Part shown: positions 35,117 through 43,837 of the stretch, piece by piece
Numbering within the stretch: position 1 is the stretch's first letter
How the letters are laid out: each line of letters opens with the position of its first letter
Assembly (NCBI GenBank): GCA_030491005.1
Contig: JAKZMJ010000015.1
Span: forward strand, 1 to 64,000
DNA length: 64,000 nucleotides
From: Sulfurospirillum sp.
Lineage (GTDB): Bacteria; Campylobacterota; Campylobacteria; Campylobacterales; Arcobacteraceae
Direction of reading: 5' to 3'
The notes under the pieces: model-generated
Told to the model about the DNA's origin: nothing
What the model saw: the letters and a program-made list of their open reading frames with translations, nothing else
Databases searched by the model: none
Program-made: the position numbers and the translations under genes

Positions 35117-37815
35117 TTAATACTCTTCCTAATGCTATCAAGAATTTTAACTTCTGCATCAACTCTTAATAATATATCTTTAGAAATCCATCTTTTCATT
35201 ATTCCATTTTTAAAATAATTTATAAGTGTTGCATCGGTTCTATCAAAATATTTTTCTAAAATTTTATCATCTTTATAATATGTATTAAAGCAGTCTAAAC
35301 TTTCTTTATAGTCTGTTCTCAAATTATCTAATTTTTGTTTAGACTGTTTTAAAACTTCCATTCTAATTTTTTGCTTTTTTATTAAAGCAGGAGTAGATTT
35401 TTCTTTTATAGTTTTATTTAATTTTTCTATACTCTTTTCTTCATTTGAAATATTTACTTTTAAAGATTCTATTAAATCATCATAATATTTTTTGATCTCA
35501 TTAATTCTTAATTTATTTGGGGCATATTCTAAATCAAATAGATCATTTGGCATAGGTTTTTCACCTCTTTTAGTTCTTTTATACCCTACATTTTGAGCAT
35601 CTGCCATAAATATATCATAGTCAAATTCTTTTGCAACTTCTCCAAATACCCACCAAGAATTATAAAATCCAAATACATCTGTAGTATCTTTATCGTGTTT
35701 ACAAAGCTCAATTATCTCATCTTTATATTTTGTACATATTACACTAGGTTTTAATTCTTTATCATCTTCAATAATATAGTCTTTTAAAAATCTATTTAAT
35801 ATTTTTTGCTCTTCTTTTGAATTTAAGTTTTTAATAGATGGTAGTTTAGTTCTATCTTTTTTATCTAAATATACTTTTATAAGATTATCACATCTAGTTT
35901 TTAAATTTGACCATTCTTTACCATATTTATCCCAAATTACATTCCAATTTTTTATCTCATCTTGTGTTTTCTTTTGTAGAAATAATATTGATGTTTTTGT
36001 AGAAGTATAAGGTTCAAAAGTTATCTGAGGTAAACTCACTACTGCTTTAACTTTAAAATATTTAAATAAAAATAATCGTATATATTTATTTTCTGTAGTG
36101 TCAAATACACTTTCAGGCAGTACAACTCCAACCCTTCCATTTTCTTTAAGAAGTTGGTAGTATCGTTCTAAAAAAAGGTTTTCACTATTTTTCTTATTTG
36201 GAAATATAAAACTTTGAGGTAAAAGTCGTTTTGTTTGTGTATCTAAATCTACACTAAACGGTGGATTTGAGATAACTATATCAAACTGTCCATTTATATT
36301 TTTATCATTGTATGTTTCATCAATAGTATTGATTTTTAGAATATTTGATGAATTACTATTGATATACTTATCAAAGGGCAATAGTCCATCTTGTACAAAT
36401 ATATTGCTTGAACCATCGCCGTGAAGTATCATATTAACTTTAGATGCAATTCCTAAATCAAAGTTTATATCAGAACCATATAGATAAGTTTCTGCCCACT
36501 TATTTTCTTTTCTAGTTGGAAAATAACCTTCAAACTTTTCAATAGTTTGTTCATTGTCATCTATCTTATTAAACTGTTTATATTTAAGCTCTTTAGTAAT
36601 AACTTTCATAGCTTCAACAATATATGTAGCACTTCCAGCACTAGGGTCAATTATAAAAGGTAATTCACCTTTGTCGTTTAATCTATCTATGGCTAAAGTA
36701 TCAAGACCTATCGCATAGTTTATAAAATTAACTACATTATTTGGTGTGAAAAATTGCCCTTTTGTTTGTTTGAAACCATCTCTTGTAATAGCTTCAAAGA
36801 AATCACCCAATATATCTTTACCATCTAAAGAATTTCTAGCTTTAAAAAATGATATTCGTTCTAACGATTGGACACAAAAAGCTAATTTACTTAATGGAAA
36901 TTTTTCCTCATTTATAACATAAGCTTTATCAACTTTTGTTTTATCTGTCATATTTAATTTTTGAATTAATGCTCTTCTGTAAAGTTCATTTATTCTGTTA
37001 AATAAATTTTCTAAATTTTCTGGATTATCCCCATATTGCTTTAACTGAAAATGATATTCTTCACCCTTTTTTCGTTCTGCTTCATCTTGAATTTTAGCTA
37101 AAATAATATTTGTAAGGGAATAAAATATTTCACTATCATTAGTTCCCCCTCCACCCCAAAGGACATTATGAAGATTTTTAGCTAATTGTTCTATCTCTTC
37201 TTTTTGAATCTTTACTTTTAAATCATGTTTATCATCACCTTTTATTAAAGGTTGCTTTTGTGGCTGACCATATCCTGCTGTTAGTTCATTTCCTATCGAA
37301 ATACTACCATCTTCATCCCAAGCTTCAAAGGTAGGGTATTTTTCAAAGTCAATAATAATGACTTTATCTATGATTTTATCATCAATTTCTTCTGTTGTAT
37401 AATAAGCTAAATATTTTACAACCGTACCAAACTTTTTAACTTCTTCTTGAGCTAAAGAAAATAATTGACCTTCTATATTTATTTTGTCATGTTCATATTT
37501 GCTAGGTGCTTTAACTTCAATAAAAAAGAAAGGGTTACCATTTATATCTTTAACTAATACATCAACTCTAGGTGCTTTCTTATCTCTTCCAATTTTTACA
37601 TCATAAGTTTTTTCTAATTCTATATGTTCAGGTAAATAATCTAACTCATTAACTAATCTATCTATTAAAAAAGCTCGTGATACTTCTTCATCACCTGAAA
37701 TAGTTTTTATATTTGATTTGATTTTTTCATTATAATTGATAGTTTTAGCATTAAGATTTATTGATACTGCATTTATTTTTTGATTATTTACTTTATTTTC
37801 TATTTTTTGATTCAT
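35107..37815 (-). CDS. hsdM: nuclease-N6 adenine methylase fusion (BcgI-like/HsdM with HsdR-N domain)
   Basis: 902 aa. Residues about 40-150 form an HSDR_N-like nuclease: VDVLVKD (Asp85), FFFIEVKAPS (Glu100, Lys102) and Gln117. The methylase domain follows: TKGQFFTP, DPSAGSATYIV at 390-400 (motif I) and SNPPF at 516-520 (motif IV), then a helical C terminus with a long coiled coil (about 775-840). No helicase motor is present here or in neighbouring genes, so this is not a classical type I HsdR. Endonuclease and methylase on one chain with a separate specificity subunit is the layout of type IIB/IIG enzymes such as BcgI. First gene of a five-gene operon. Confidence 0.85.
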   Translation of the reverse strand: MNQKIENKVNNQKINAVSINLNAKTINYNEKIKSNIKTISGDEEVSRAFLIDRLVNELDYLPEHIELEKTYDVKIGRDKKAPRVDVLVKDINGNPFFFIEVKAPSKYEHDKINIEGQLFSLAQEEVKKFGTVVKYLAYYTTEEIDDKIIDKVIIIDFEKYPTFEAWDEDGSISIGNELTAGYGQPQKQPLIKGDDKHDLKVKIQKEEIEQLAKNLHNVLWGGGGTNDSEIFYSLTNIILAKIQDEAERKKGEEYHFQLKQYGDNPENLENLFNRINELYRRALIQKLNMTDKTKVDKAYVINEEKFPLSKLAFCVQSLERISFFKARNSLDGKDILGDFFEAITRDGFKQTKGQFFTPNNVVNFINYAIGLDTLAIDRLNDKGELPFIIDPSAGSATYIVEAMKVITKELKYKQFNKIDDNEQTIEKFEGYFPTRKENKWAETYLYGSDINFDLGIASKVNMILHGDGSSNIFVQDGLLPFDKYINSNSSNILKINTIDETYNDKNINGQFDIVISNPPFSVDLDTQTKRLLPQSFIFPNKKNSENLFLERYYQLLKENGRVGVVLPESVFDTTENKYIRLFLFKYFKVKAVVSLPQITFEPYTSTKTSILFLQKKTQDEIKNWNVIWDKYGKEWSNLKTRCDNLIKVYLDKKDRTKLPSIKNLNSKEEQKILNRFLKDYIIEDDKELKPSVICTKYKDEIIELCKHDKDTTDVFGFYNSWWVFGEVAKEFDYDIFMADAQNVGYKRTKRGEKPMPNDLFDLEYAPNKLRINEIKKYYDDLIESLKVNISNEEKSIEKLNKTIKEKSTPALIKKQKIRMEVLKQSKQKLDNLRTDYKESLDCFNTYYKDDKILEKYFDRTDATLINYFKNGIMKRWISKDILLRVDAEVKILDSIRKSIKWD

Positions 37816-38139
37816 ATTTTAGTGCCTAATAATATAATATAATATATATTAGCTAAATATTGATTTAATGCTCATTTGTACACACAACGCCTGAAGCAAA
37901 GAACGAGTGACCCTAAGTCTGTTTGTTAACTTCTTTTTATAACTATGAGCCGACTGCATAATTAAGTCGAATATAAGCAACAAATTTCCACTAGGTAATA
38001 TATTGTCTACTAGTTCTGTTAGATCTTATCTTCCCAAAAGTTAATAACATTTTTTAATAAATTTACTATTTTTATTGAGTCAAATATATGGATATATTTT
38101 TTATAATTTTTAGTGATTTAGCTTATTAGAAATTAAATT
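37816..38139. other. gene-free stretch upstream of the restriction operon
   Basis: It must contain the operon promoter; AT-rich TATAATATAATATATA near 37826-37845 is a candidate -10 region on the minus strand. At 37884-37913 it also holds an orphan attC-like arm (reported separately). A small inverted repeat CGACT...AGTCG lies near 37951-37969. Nothing coding was recognised. Confidence 0.5.
37884..37913 (-). repeat. orphan attC-like half-site
   Basis: ACAACGCCTGAAGCAAAGAA then CGAGTGACCC closely matches the left arms of the integron attC sites (ATAACGCCTGAG in A, ATAACGACTGAAG...GACGATG in E). The partner arm (GGGTCACTCGTTC...GTTAT) is not found nearby. It sits 69 bases upstream of the five-gene restriction operon. 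Confidence 0.55.
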
Positions 38140-38385
38140 TTAAAAAAGGATAGATATCTTACTTTGAAAGTTTATTTTTAGAGGTTCCCTATATTCATAT
38201 TCTCTTGAATTTAATCTTAAATTGTTTTCATCTTTGAAGATTATATTTCTAAGCTTACCTTGATTTTGAAGTGCAATTTCTTTAAGAGTATCATCTAAAA
38301 AATGCACTTCATTGCTAATATGTAATATGGATATATTAATAACATTTGAAAAAAGTCCTTTAAAAAGACTTAATTTATTATTCAT
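38140..38385 (-). pseudogene. short ORF after luxS, probably a truncated gene
   Basis: 81 aa starting 7 bases after luxS. The first 65 residues look like the start of a real protein (SNVINISILHISNEVHFLDDTLKEIALQNQGKLRN); the end LKINFQSKISILF has an ordinary AT-rich junk composition. It ends where the accessory island begins, so an original longer gene may have been cut by island insertion. No family recognised. Confidence 0.4.
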
Positions 38386-38392
38386 TTGTTTA

Positions 38393-38902
38393 TTATATAT
38401 TTTTTAATTTTTTCTTACTTAGATATAATTCCTCATTATCCATTACTGTTATTTTTGTTTTTAACATATCTTTAGCAATATCTTTAGCATCATCTAAAGA
38501 ATGCATCTTATATGTTCCACATTGATAAATATTTAGCTCTGGTATATCTGATTGTTTTTTTACCTCTAAAACATCTTGCATAGCTTTAGCCCATGCTTTT
38601 GCTACTTTATTTTCTTTTGGTTTTCCTAATAAACTCATATAAAAACCAGTTCTACAGCCCATAGGCGAGACATCTATGATTTCAACTTTTTTAGAATTTA
38701 AATGTTTTCTAATAAATCCAGCAAATAAATGCTCTAAAGTATGAATACCTTTTGCATTCATCATTTTTACATTTGGAACATAAAATCTTAAATCAAAAAC
38801 AGTAATAACATCTCCTGATGGTGATTTCATAGTCTTAGCAACTCTAACAGCAGGTGCTTTCATAATAGTGTGATCAACTCTAAACGAATCTAATAATGGC
38901 AT
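38393..38902 (-). CDS. luxS: S-ribosylhomocysteine lyase
   Basis: 169 aa. Splits S-ribosylhomocysteine to homocysteine and DPD, the autoinducer-2 precursor, in the activated methyl cycle. The metal site [10 protein letters not shown] and the catalytic Cys in MGCRTGFY are intact, as is the N-terminal [14 protein letters not shown]. Typical length. It diverges from the phosphate transporter gene. Confidence 0.96.
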   Translation of the reverse strand: MPLLDSFRVDHTIMKAPAVRVAKTMKSPSGDVITVFDLRFYVPNVKMMNAKGIHTLEHLFAGFIRKHLNSKKVEIIDVSPMGCRTGFYMSLLGKPKENKVAKAWAKAMQDVLEVKKQSDIPELNIYQCGTYKMHSLDDAKDIAKDMLKTKITVMDNEELYLSKKKLKNI

Positions 38903-39030
38903 ACTTTCTCCTTAATATATTATATAAGATATTATATCTTAATTCTTTTATTTTGTTTCAGTCTGATATAAAGTAAATCTTATTATAATTGCATAATTTC
39001 TTAAAATAAATGATTACCTAAAGGTTTATA

Positions 39031-40611
39031 TTGGATATAAATATAATAGAAAAAATTGATGAAGCCTCATCAAAATCTTTGCCTAGTTTTACTAAGTTAT
39101 CTTTATCCTTTTTATTTATAATATTAGTCTTCTTATGGTCGTATAGCACATATGCAAATATAGAAAATAATACATTTTTAATAATAGGTGCAGTATTTGG
39201 GGCTTATATGGCTATGAATATTGGGGCTAATGATGTAGCAAATAATGTAGGCCCAGCTGTTGGTTCAAAAGCTATGACTATGATGTGGGCTATTATAATT
39301 GCAGCAATTTTTGAAGCATTAGGAGCTTTTATAGCTGGTGGTGATGTTGTGCAAACTATTAAAAAAGGTATTATTGACCCAAACCTTATATCTGATCCCC
39401 AAGTTTTTATTTGGGTTATGACGGCTGCTTTATTATCAGCTGCACTTTGGCTTAATTTTGCAACAGCAATAGGTGCTCCTGTTTCAACTACTCACTCTAT
39501 TGTAGGTGGAGTTATGGGTTCTGGTATTGCAGCTGCTGGTTTTTCAATTGTATCTTGGACAACTATAGGTAAAATAGCATCATCTTGGATAATCTCTCCT
39601 ATTTTAGGTGGTATTGTATCAGCTGGTTTTTTATATTTTATTAAAAGAAAAATTATTTATCAAAAAAATATGTTAGAGGCTTCTAAAGTATTTGTACCTT
39701 TACTTATATCTCTTATGACTTGGGCTTTTTCAACCTATCTTATTTTAAAAGGACTTAAAAGAATTATCAAACTTGATTTTATAAGTGCGTTAGGTTTAGG
39801 TTTAGTAATAGCTATTGTAGTTTATTTTTTAGTTAAACCTTTAGTAATTAAAGCATCTTTAAAAATTAAAAATAATAGGTTAGGTGTTAATTCTTTATTT
39901 ACTATTCCACTTATTTTTGCAGCTGCTATGTTGTCTTTTGCCCATGGAGCAAATGATGTAGCAAATGCTATTGGTCCACTTGCTGCTATTAGTGATGCAG
40001 TTATTAGTTCAGGTATTTCAACTTCTGTTGATATTCCATTTTGGGTTATGGCTATTGGAGCTTTAGGAATTGCAGTTGGACTTGCATTATACGGTCCAAA
40101 ATTAATTAAAACAGTTGGCTCTGAAATAACTGAGCTTGATCAAATACGAGCCTTTTCAATAGCAATGGCTGCTTCTATTACAGTGATAATTGCTTCTCAA
40201 TTAGGACTTCCAGTATCTTCAACACATATTGCTGTTGGTGGAGTTTTTGGAGTTGGTTTTTTAAGAGAATATTTAGATTCCTCTGAAAGTAAATATATTG
40301 CACAAATGAGAAGAAGATTTAAAAAAGATAAAAAAATATTAGATAAATATGAAGCCCAATTAAGTGAAGTTGAAGCAATTGAAAAAAAATCAAAAGCTGA
40401 TTATAAACAAATAGTTGAATTATATAATTTAATTGAAAGTAAACAAGATTTAGTAAAAGAAGATAAGAAAAACTTTAAATTAGCAAAAAGAATTAAATAT
40501 GTCAAAAGAGATGCTGTTAAAAAAATTATTGCAGCATGGGTTATAACCGTACCTGCTGCTGCATTGTTATCAGCTAGTATATTTTTTATGATAAAAGGTA
40601 TCATGTCCTAA
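39031..40611 (+). CDS. inorganic phosphate transporter, Pit family
   Basis: 526 aa, about ten membrane helices. The two inverted signature repeats are GANDVANNVGPAVGSKAM with GAPVSTTHSIVGG, and GANDVANAIGPLAA with GLPVSSTHIAVGG. A charged cytoplasmic insert (about 425-495) lies before the last helix. It imports phosphate, probably as a metal-phosphate complex, with protons or sodium. Start is TTG, seven bases after AAAGG; no better ATG fits the frame. Confidence 0.93.
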   Translation: MDINIIEKIDEASSKSLPSFTKLSLSFLFIILVFLWSYSTYANIENNTFLIIGAVFGAYMAMNIGANDVANNVGPAVGSKAMTMMWAIIIAAIFEALGAFIAGGDVVQTIKKGIIDPNLISDPQVFIWVMTAALLSAALWLNFATAIGAPVSTTHSIVGGVMGSGIAAAGFSIVSWTTIGKIASSWIISPILGGIVSAGFLYFIKRKIIYQKNMLEASKVFVPLLISLMTWAFSTYLILKGLKRIIKLDFISALGLGLVIAIVVYFLVKPLVIKASLKIKNNRLGVNSLFTIPLIFAAAMLSFAHGANDVANAIGPLAAISDAVISSGISTSVDIPFWVMAIGALGIAVGLALYGPKLIKTVGSEITELDQIRAFSIAMAASITVIIASQLGLPVSSTHIAVGGVFGVGFLREYLDSSESKYIAQMRRRFKKDKKILDKYEAQLSEVEAIEKKSKADYKQIVELYNLIESKQDLVKEDKKNFKLAKRIKYVKRDAVKKIIAAWVITVPAAALLSASIFFMIKGIMS

Positions 40612-40628
40612 ATGAATAAAGTAATATT

Positions 40629-41543
40629 ATGGAAGCTTTAATCTCTGTTGCTACAATATATTTATTTATTCTTATTGGATTTTTTTTAAAATTAATTTTT
40701 AAAGAAGAAATACATGAACGAACTTTTGTATTATTAAATTTATATTTTTTACAACCTGTACTAATTTTTTGGGGTCTAACTAGAAGTCCACTCTCAAGTA
40801 ATATTATTTCTTTTCCTGCTATATATTTTCTTATCATTTTTATAACTTTATTTTTAGCTTTAATGTATGCAAAATTTTTTATAAAAAACAAACAAGATAA
40901 ATCAATTTTTTTAGCTTCATCTTTAGTTGGAAATACTGGTAATTTAGGAATTCCTTTAGGAATAGCACTTTTTGGAATAGCTTCAGTTCCTTATACTTCT
41001 ATTTTAAATATTGCAAATATATTTTATATATATATTTTTTCTGTTTTTTTCTTTGCAGGTGAAAAATTTTCATTAAAATCATCTTTGTTTAATATACTTA
41101 AAATACCAGCTATTTGGTTTACTATTTTTGCTTTATTTTATAATTTTGTAGGATTTAGCTTAAATGAAAATTTTGATAAAGTATTTACTATGGGTGCATA
41201 TAGTGCCATAGTTTTACAATTAATTGTATTTGGAATTTTTATGAGTCAAGTTAAAATAAAAACTGCTAACTGGAAACTTTCTTTTGATACAATCTTTTTT
41301 AAACATTTACTTCTTCCTCTTATAGGTTTAATTGTAATTTTAGCTTTTAATTTAAGTCCATTTTTAGCAGCCATCTTATTTTTAGAACTAATTGTTCCTT
41401 TAGCTGTTAATAATGTAAATATTGCTTCTTTATATAATTGTAAAGTAATAGATGTTACTTTTTGTGTTCTTAGTTCTAATATTATTTTTACTACGTTGAT
41501 TTTTTTCTATCTTTTACTTATAAAATATTTTTTTGGATTTTAA
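40629..41543 (+). CDS. AEC family transporter
   Basis: 304 aa with about ten helices in two halves, including the family's NTGNLGIPLG motif and the C-terminal PLAVNNVNIASLYN. Members export auxin-like acids or carry malate; the substrate is unknown here. It begins 17 bases after the phosphate transporter and touches asnB, so the three genes may be one transcript. Confidence 0.88.
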   Translation: MEALISVATIYLFILIGFFLKLIFKEEIHERTFVLLNLYFLQPVLIFWGLTRSPLSSNIISFPAIYFLIIFITLFLALMYAKFFIKNKQDKSIFLASSLVGNTGNLGIPLGIALFGIASVPYTSILNIANIFYIYIFSVFFFAGEKFSLKSSLFNILKIPAIWFTIFALFYNFVGFSLNENFDKVFTMGAYSAIVLQLIVFGIFMSQVKIKTANWKLSFDTIFFKHLLLPLIGLIVILAFNLSPFLAAILFLELIVPLAVNNVNIASLYNCKVIDVTFCVLSSNIIFTTLIFFYLLLIKYFFGF

Positions 41544-43322
41544 ATGTGTGGTATTTTAGGAGCTAGTTTTGAATCAAATAATTTTGCATTAGCATTAAAA
41601 CATTTACAAAATAGAGGACCAGATTTTAATAAAATAATTAAAATAAAAAATAATAATTTTGGACACACACGACTTAGTATTGTGGATTTAGATGATGAAG
41701 CAAATCAACCTATGGTGTATGATGATATAGTATTAGTTTTTAATGGTGAAATTTATAATTACAAAGAACTTATAAAAGAAGAAAATTTATCTTGTAAAAC
41801 TCTTAGTGATACAGAAGTCATAATTAGACTTTACCAAAAATATGAGTTTAATTTTTTAAATAAATTAAATGGCATGTTTGCTTTTTGCCTTTATGATATT
41901 AAAAAAGATAGATTTTTTTGTGCAAGAGATAGATATGGTAAAAAACCATTTTTTTATCATTTTAAAGATAATAAGTTTATCTTTTCTTCTTCTTTAAAAT
42001 CTGTTATTACTATTTTGAGATTTACTCCTTCTTTAAATAAAGTAGCACTTTCAAAATATATGCAGTATTTTGTTTCTTTTGGTGAAGATAGTTTTTACAC
42101 AGGTATTAAGAAATTAGAATCTTCTTCTTATTTAGTTTATGAGAATAAACAAATTTTGATAAAAAAATATTATCAAATTAAAACATATAAAAAAATAAAA
42201 GATGAAAAAACTGCTTTAAAAGATATAGAAGAATTATTATTCACTTCTATACAAAAACGTATTTCTTGTGATGAGGAAGTTGGTTCTTTATTAAGTGGAG
42301 GAATGGATAGTTCTTTAATATCTTCTTTATATTCAAGAATTTCGCAAAAAACTATAAATACTTTTAGCGTTGGATATGAAGGCTATGATAATTATTGTGA
42401 ACTTAAATATGCAAGCATAACAGCAAAAGCAATTTCTTCAAATCATCATACTTTACAAATGACACAAAAAGATTTTGAGCATAATTTTGATTATACTTTA
42501 GCTGCTCTTGAAGAGCCACACGGTGATTCTGCATCTATACCTTTATATTGTTTAAGTAAACAAATAAATAGTATTGGTATTAAAACAGTGTTAAGTGGAG
42601 AGGGAAGTGATGAGTTATTTTTAGGTTATGATAATTATTCTAAATTTTTAAAATATTATGCCTTTCAAGAAAGCTTAAGTAAAGGACAAAATGATTTTCT
42701 AAATACTATTATATCTTCTTTACAAACAAATACAAAGGAAAGTGACTACTTACGAAGAATAGTAAAAAAAGAAAATCTATATAATAGTTTTGGAGAAATT
42801 TATACCAATATACAAAAGAAAAAACTTTTTAATAATGTACCTCATTTTAAAATACAAAAAGCAAAAAAAGATCCTATTGATTGGATGAGTTATATTGATA
42901 TGAAAATTTGGCTAGGAGAAGCATTATTAAGTAAAGTTGATAGAATTTGTATGAGTAATTCGCTAGAAGTGAGAATGCCATTTTTAGATTTTAATTTAGT
43001 AGATTATGTTTTTTCTATTGATTCAAAGCTAAAAATTGGAAATACAAATAAATATTTATTAAAAAAAATAGCAAAACAATATATTCCTGATATTATTGTA
43101 AATAGAGTTAAGAAAGGTTTTAATTATCCATATAATGAGTGGATGTTTAAAGTATATCACAATAGTATTTTAGATATCATCTTAGAAGTGAATAAAGAAA
43201 CAAATCTTTTTAATGTAGTATATATTAAACATATTTATTCTTTAGCACAAAAAGGAAAATTTAAACAACATCTTTGGTCTTTATTTATTTTTTCAAAATG
43301 GTATAAAAGAACTTACCTATAA
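41544..43322 (+). CDS. asnB: glutamine-hydrolysing asparagine synthase
   Basis: 592 aa. N-terminal glutaminase with nucleophile Cys2 (MCGILGA), RGPD and NGEIYNY; C-terminal synthetase with PP-loop SLLSGGMDSSL, LSGEGSDELFLGY and VRMPFLDFNLVDYVF. It makes asparagine or amidates a related substrate, for instance in surface polysaccharide synthesis; no such cluster is nearby. Its ATG immediately follows the stop of the AEC gene, with GGATTTTAA as a weak ribosome site. Confidence 0.93.
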   Translation: MCGILGASFESNNFALALKHLQNRGPDFNKIIKIKNNNFGHTRLSIVDLDDEANQPMVYDDIVLVFNGEIYNYKELIKEENLSCKTLSDTEVIIRLYQKYEFNFLNKLNGMFAFCLYDIKKDRFFCARDRYGKKPFFYHFKDNKFIFSSSLKSVITILRFTPSLNKVALSKYMQYFVSFGEDSFYTGIKKLESSSYLVYENKQILIKKYYQIKTYKKIKDEKTALKDIEELLFTSIQKRISCDEEVGSLLSGGMDSSLISSLYSRISQKTINTFSVGYEGYDNYCELKYASITAKAISSNHHTLQMTQKDFEHNFDYTLAALEEPHGDSASIPLYCLSKQINSIGIKTVLSGEGSDELFLGYDNYSKFLKYYAFQESLSKGQNDFLNTIISSLQTNTKESDYLRRIVKKENLYNSFGEIYTNIQKKKLFNNVPHFKIQKAKKDPIDWMSYIDMKIWLGEALLSKVDRICMSNSLEVRMPFLDFNLVDYVFSIDSKLKIGNTNKYLLKKIAKQYIPDIIVNRVKKGFNYPYNEWMFKVYHNSILDIILEVNKETNLFNVVYIKHIYSLAQKGKFKQHLWSLFIFSKWYKRTYL

Positions 43323-43389
43323 GTACAAGTTTGTGTAAAAAAATGATAGAATATATTTCTATTTAAAATCTATACTACAAAGGTACATA

Positions 43390-43692
43390 ATGACAGTTTT
43401 AATACCCTTAAATACTAAGCATAGGTATGATTCTGTAATTACGAGTATAGATGAGTGTAAGGCTTGGGCTTTTATACAATTAGAAGAAGGAAAAGTTGTT
43501 AAATGTGATTTTCATAAAAATAAAGATGATATTAAGTCTTGGATTGATTGTATTATTGTAATTAATTCACAAGAATATGTTTGGCAATTTATTGAAGATG
43601 GTATTTGTGTACTTGTTGCACCTATACAAAAAAGTATTGATGACATAATTGAAGCATTCTTATTTAAAGAATTGCATGATATTGATATTTAA
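43390..43692 (+). CDS. conserved small protein, possibly NifX-like fold
   Basis: 100 aa with strand-helix alternation: MTVLIPL at the start, AWAFIQLEEGKVV, then IDCIIVIN and GICVLVAPIQKSIDDIIEAFLFKEL. The order weakly recalls the dinitrogenase cofactor-binding (NifX/NafY) fold but signature residues are not evident. It has its own AAAGG ribosome site and lies just before tRNA-Val. Function unknown. Confidence 0.65.
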   Translation: MTVLIPLNTKHRYDSVITSIDECKAWAFIQLEEGKVVKCDFHKNKDDIKSWIDCIIVINSQEYVWQFIEDGICVLVAPIQKSIDDIIEAFLFKELHDIDI

Positions 43693-43712
43693 TATTATTT
43701 ATTTTAAAATAT

Positions 43713-43788
43713 GACCGTGTAGCTCAGTTGGTAGAGCACTACGTTGACATCGTAGTTGTCGTTGGTTCGATTCCTACCATGGTCACCA
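43713..43788 (+). tRNA. tRNA-Val (GAC)
   Basis: Full cloverleaf of 76 nt. Acceptor GACCGTG pairs with CATGGTC, D arm GCTCAGTTGGTAGAGC, anticodon stem CTACG/CGTAG with loop TTGACAT (anticodon GAC), T arm with GGTTCGATTCC, and genomically encoded CCA. Confidence 0.96.
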
Positions 43789-43837
43789 TAATATAAATAT
43801 TACAATGTAAAATGTAAATTAAAAAGGACTTTATATT

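Noticed and set aside
35107-37815. Classical type I restriction system
   Set aside because: No HsdR motor gene is present; nuclease motif is fused to the methylase, so a BcgI-like layout fits better.
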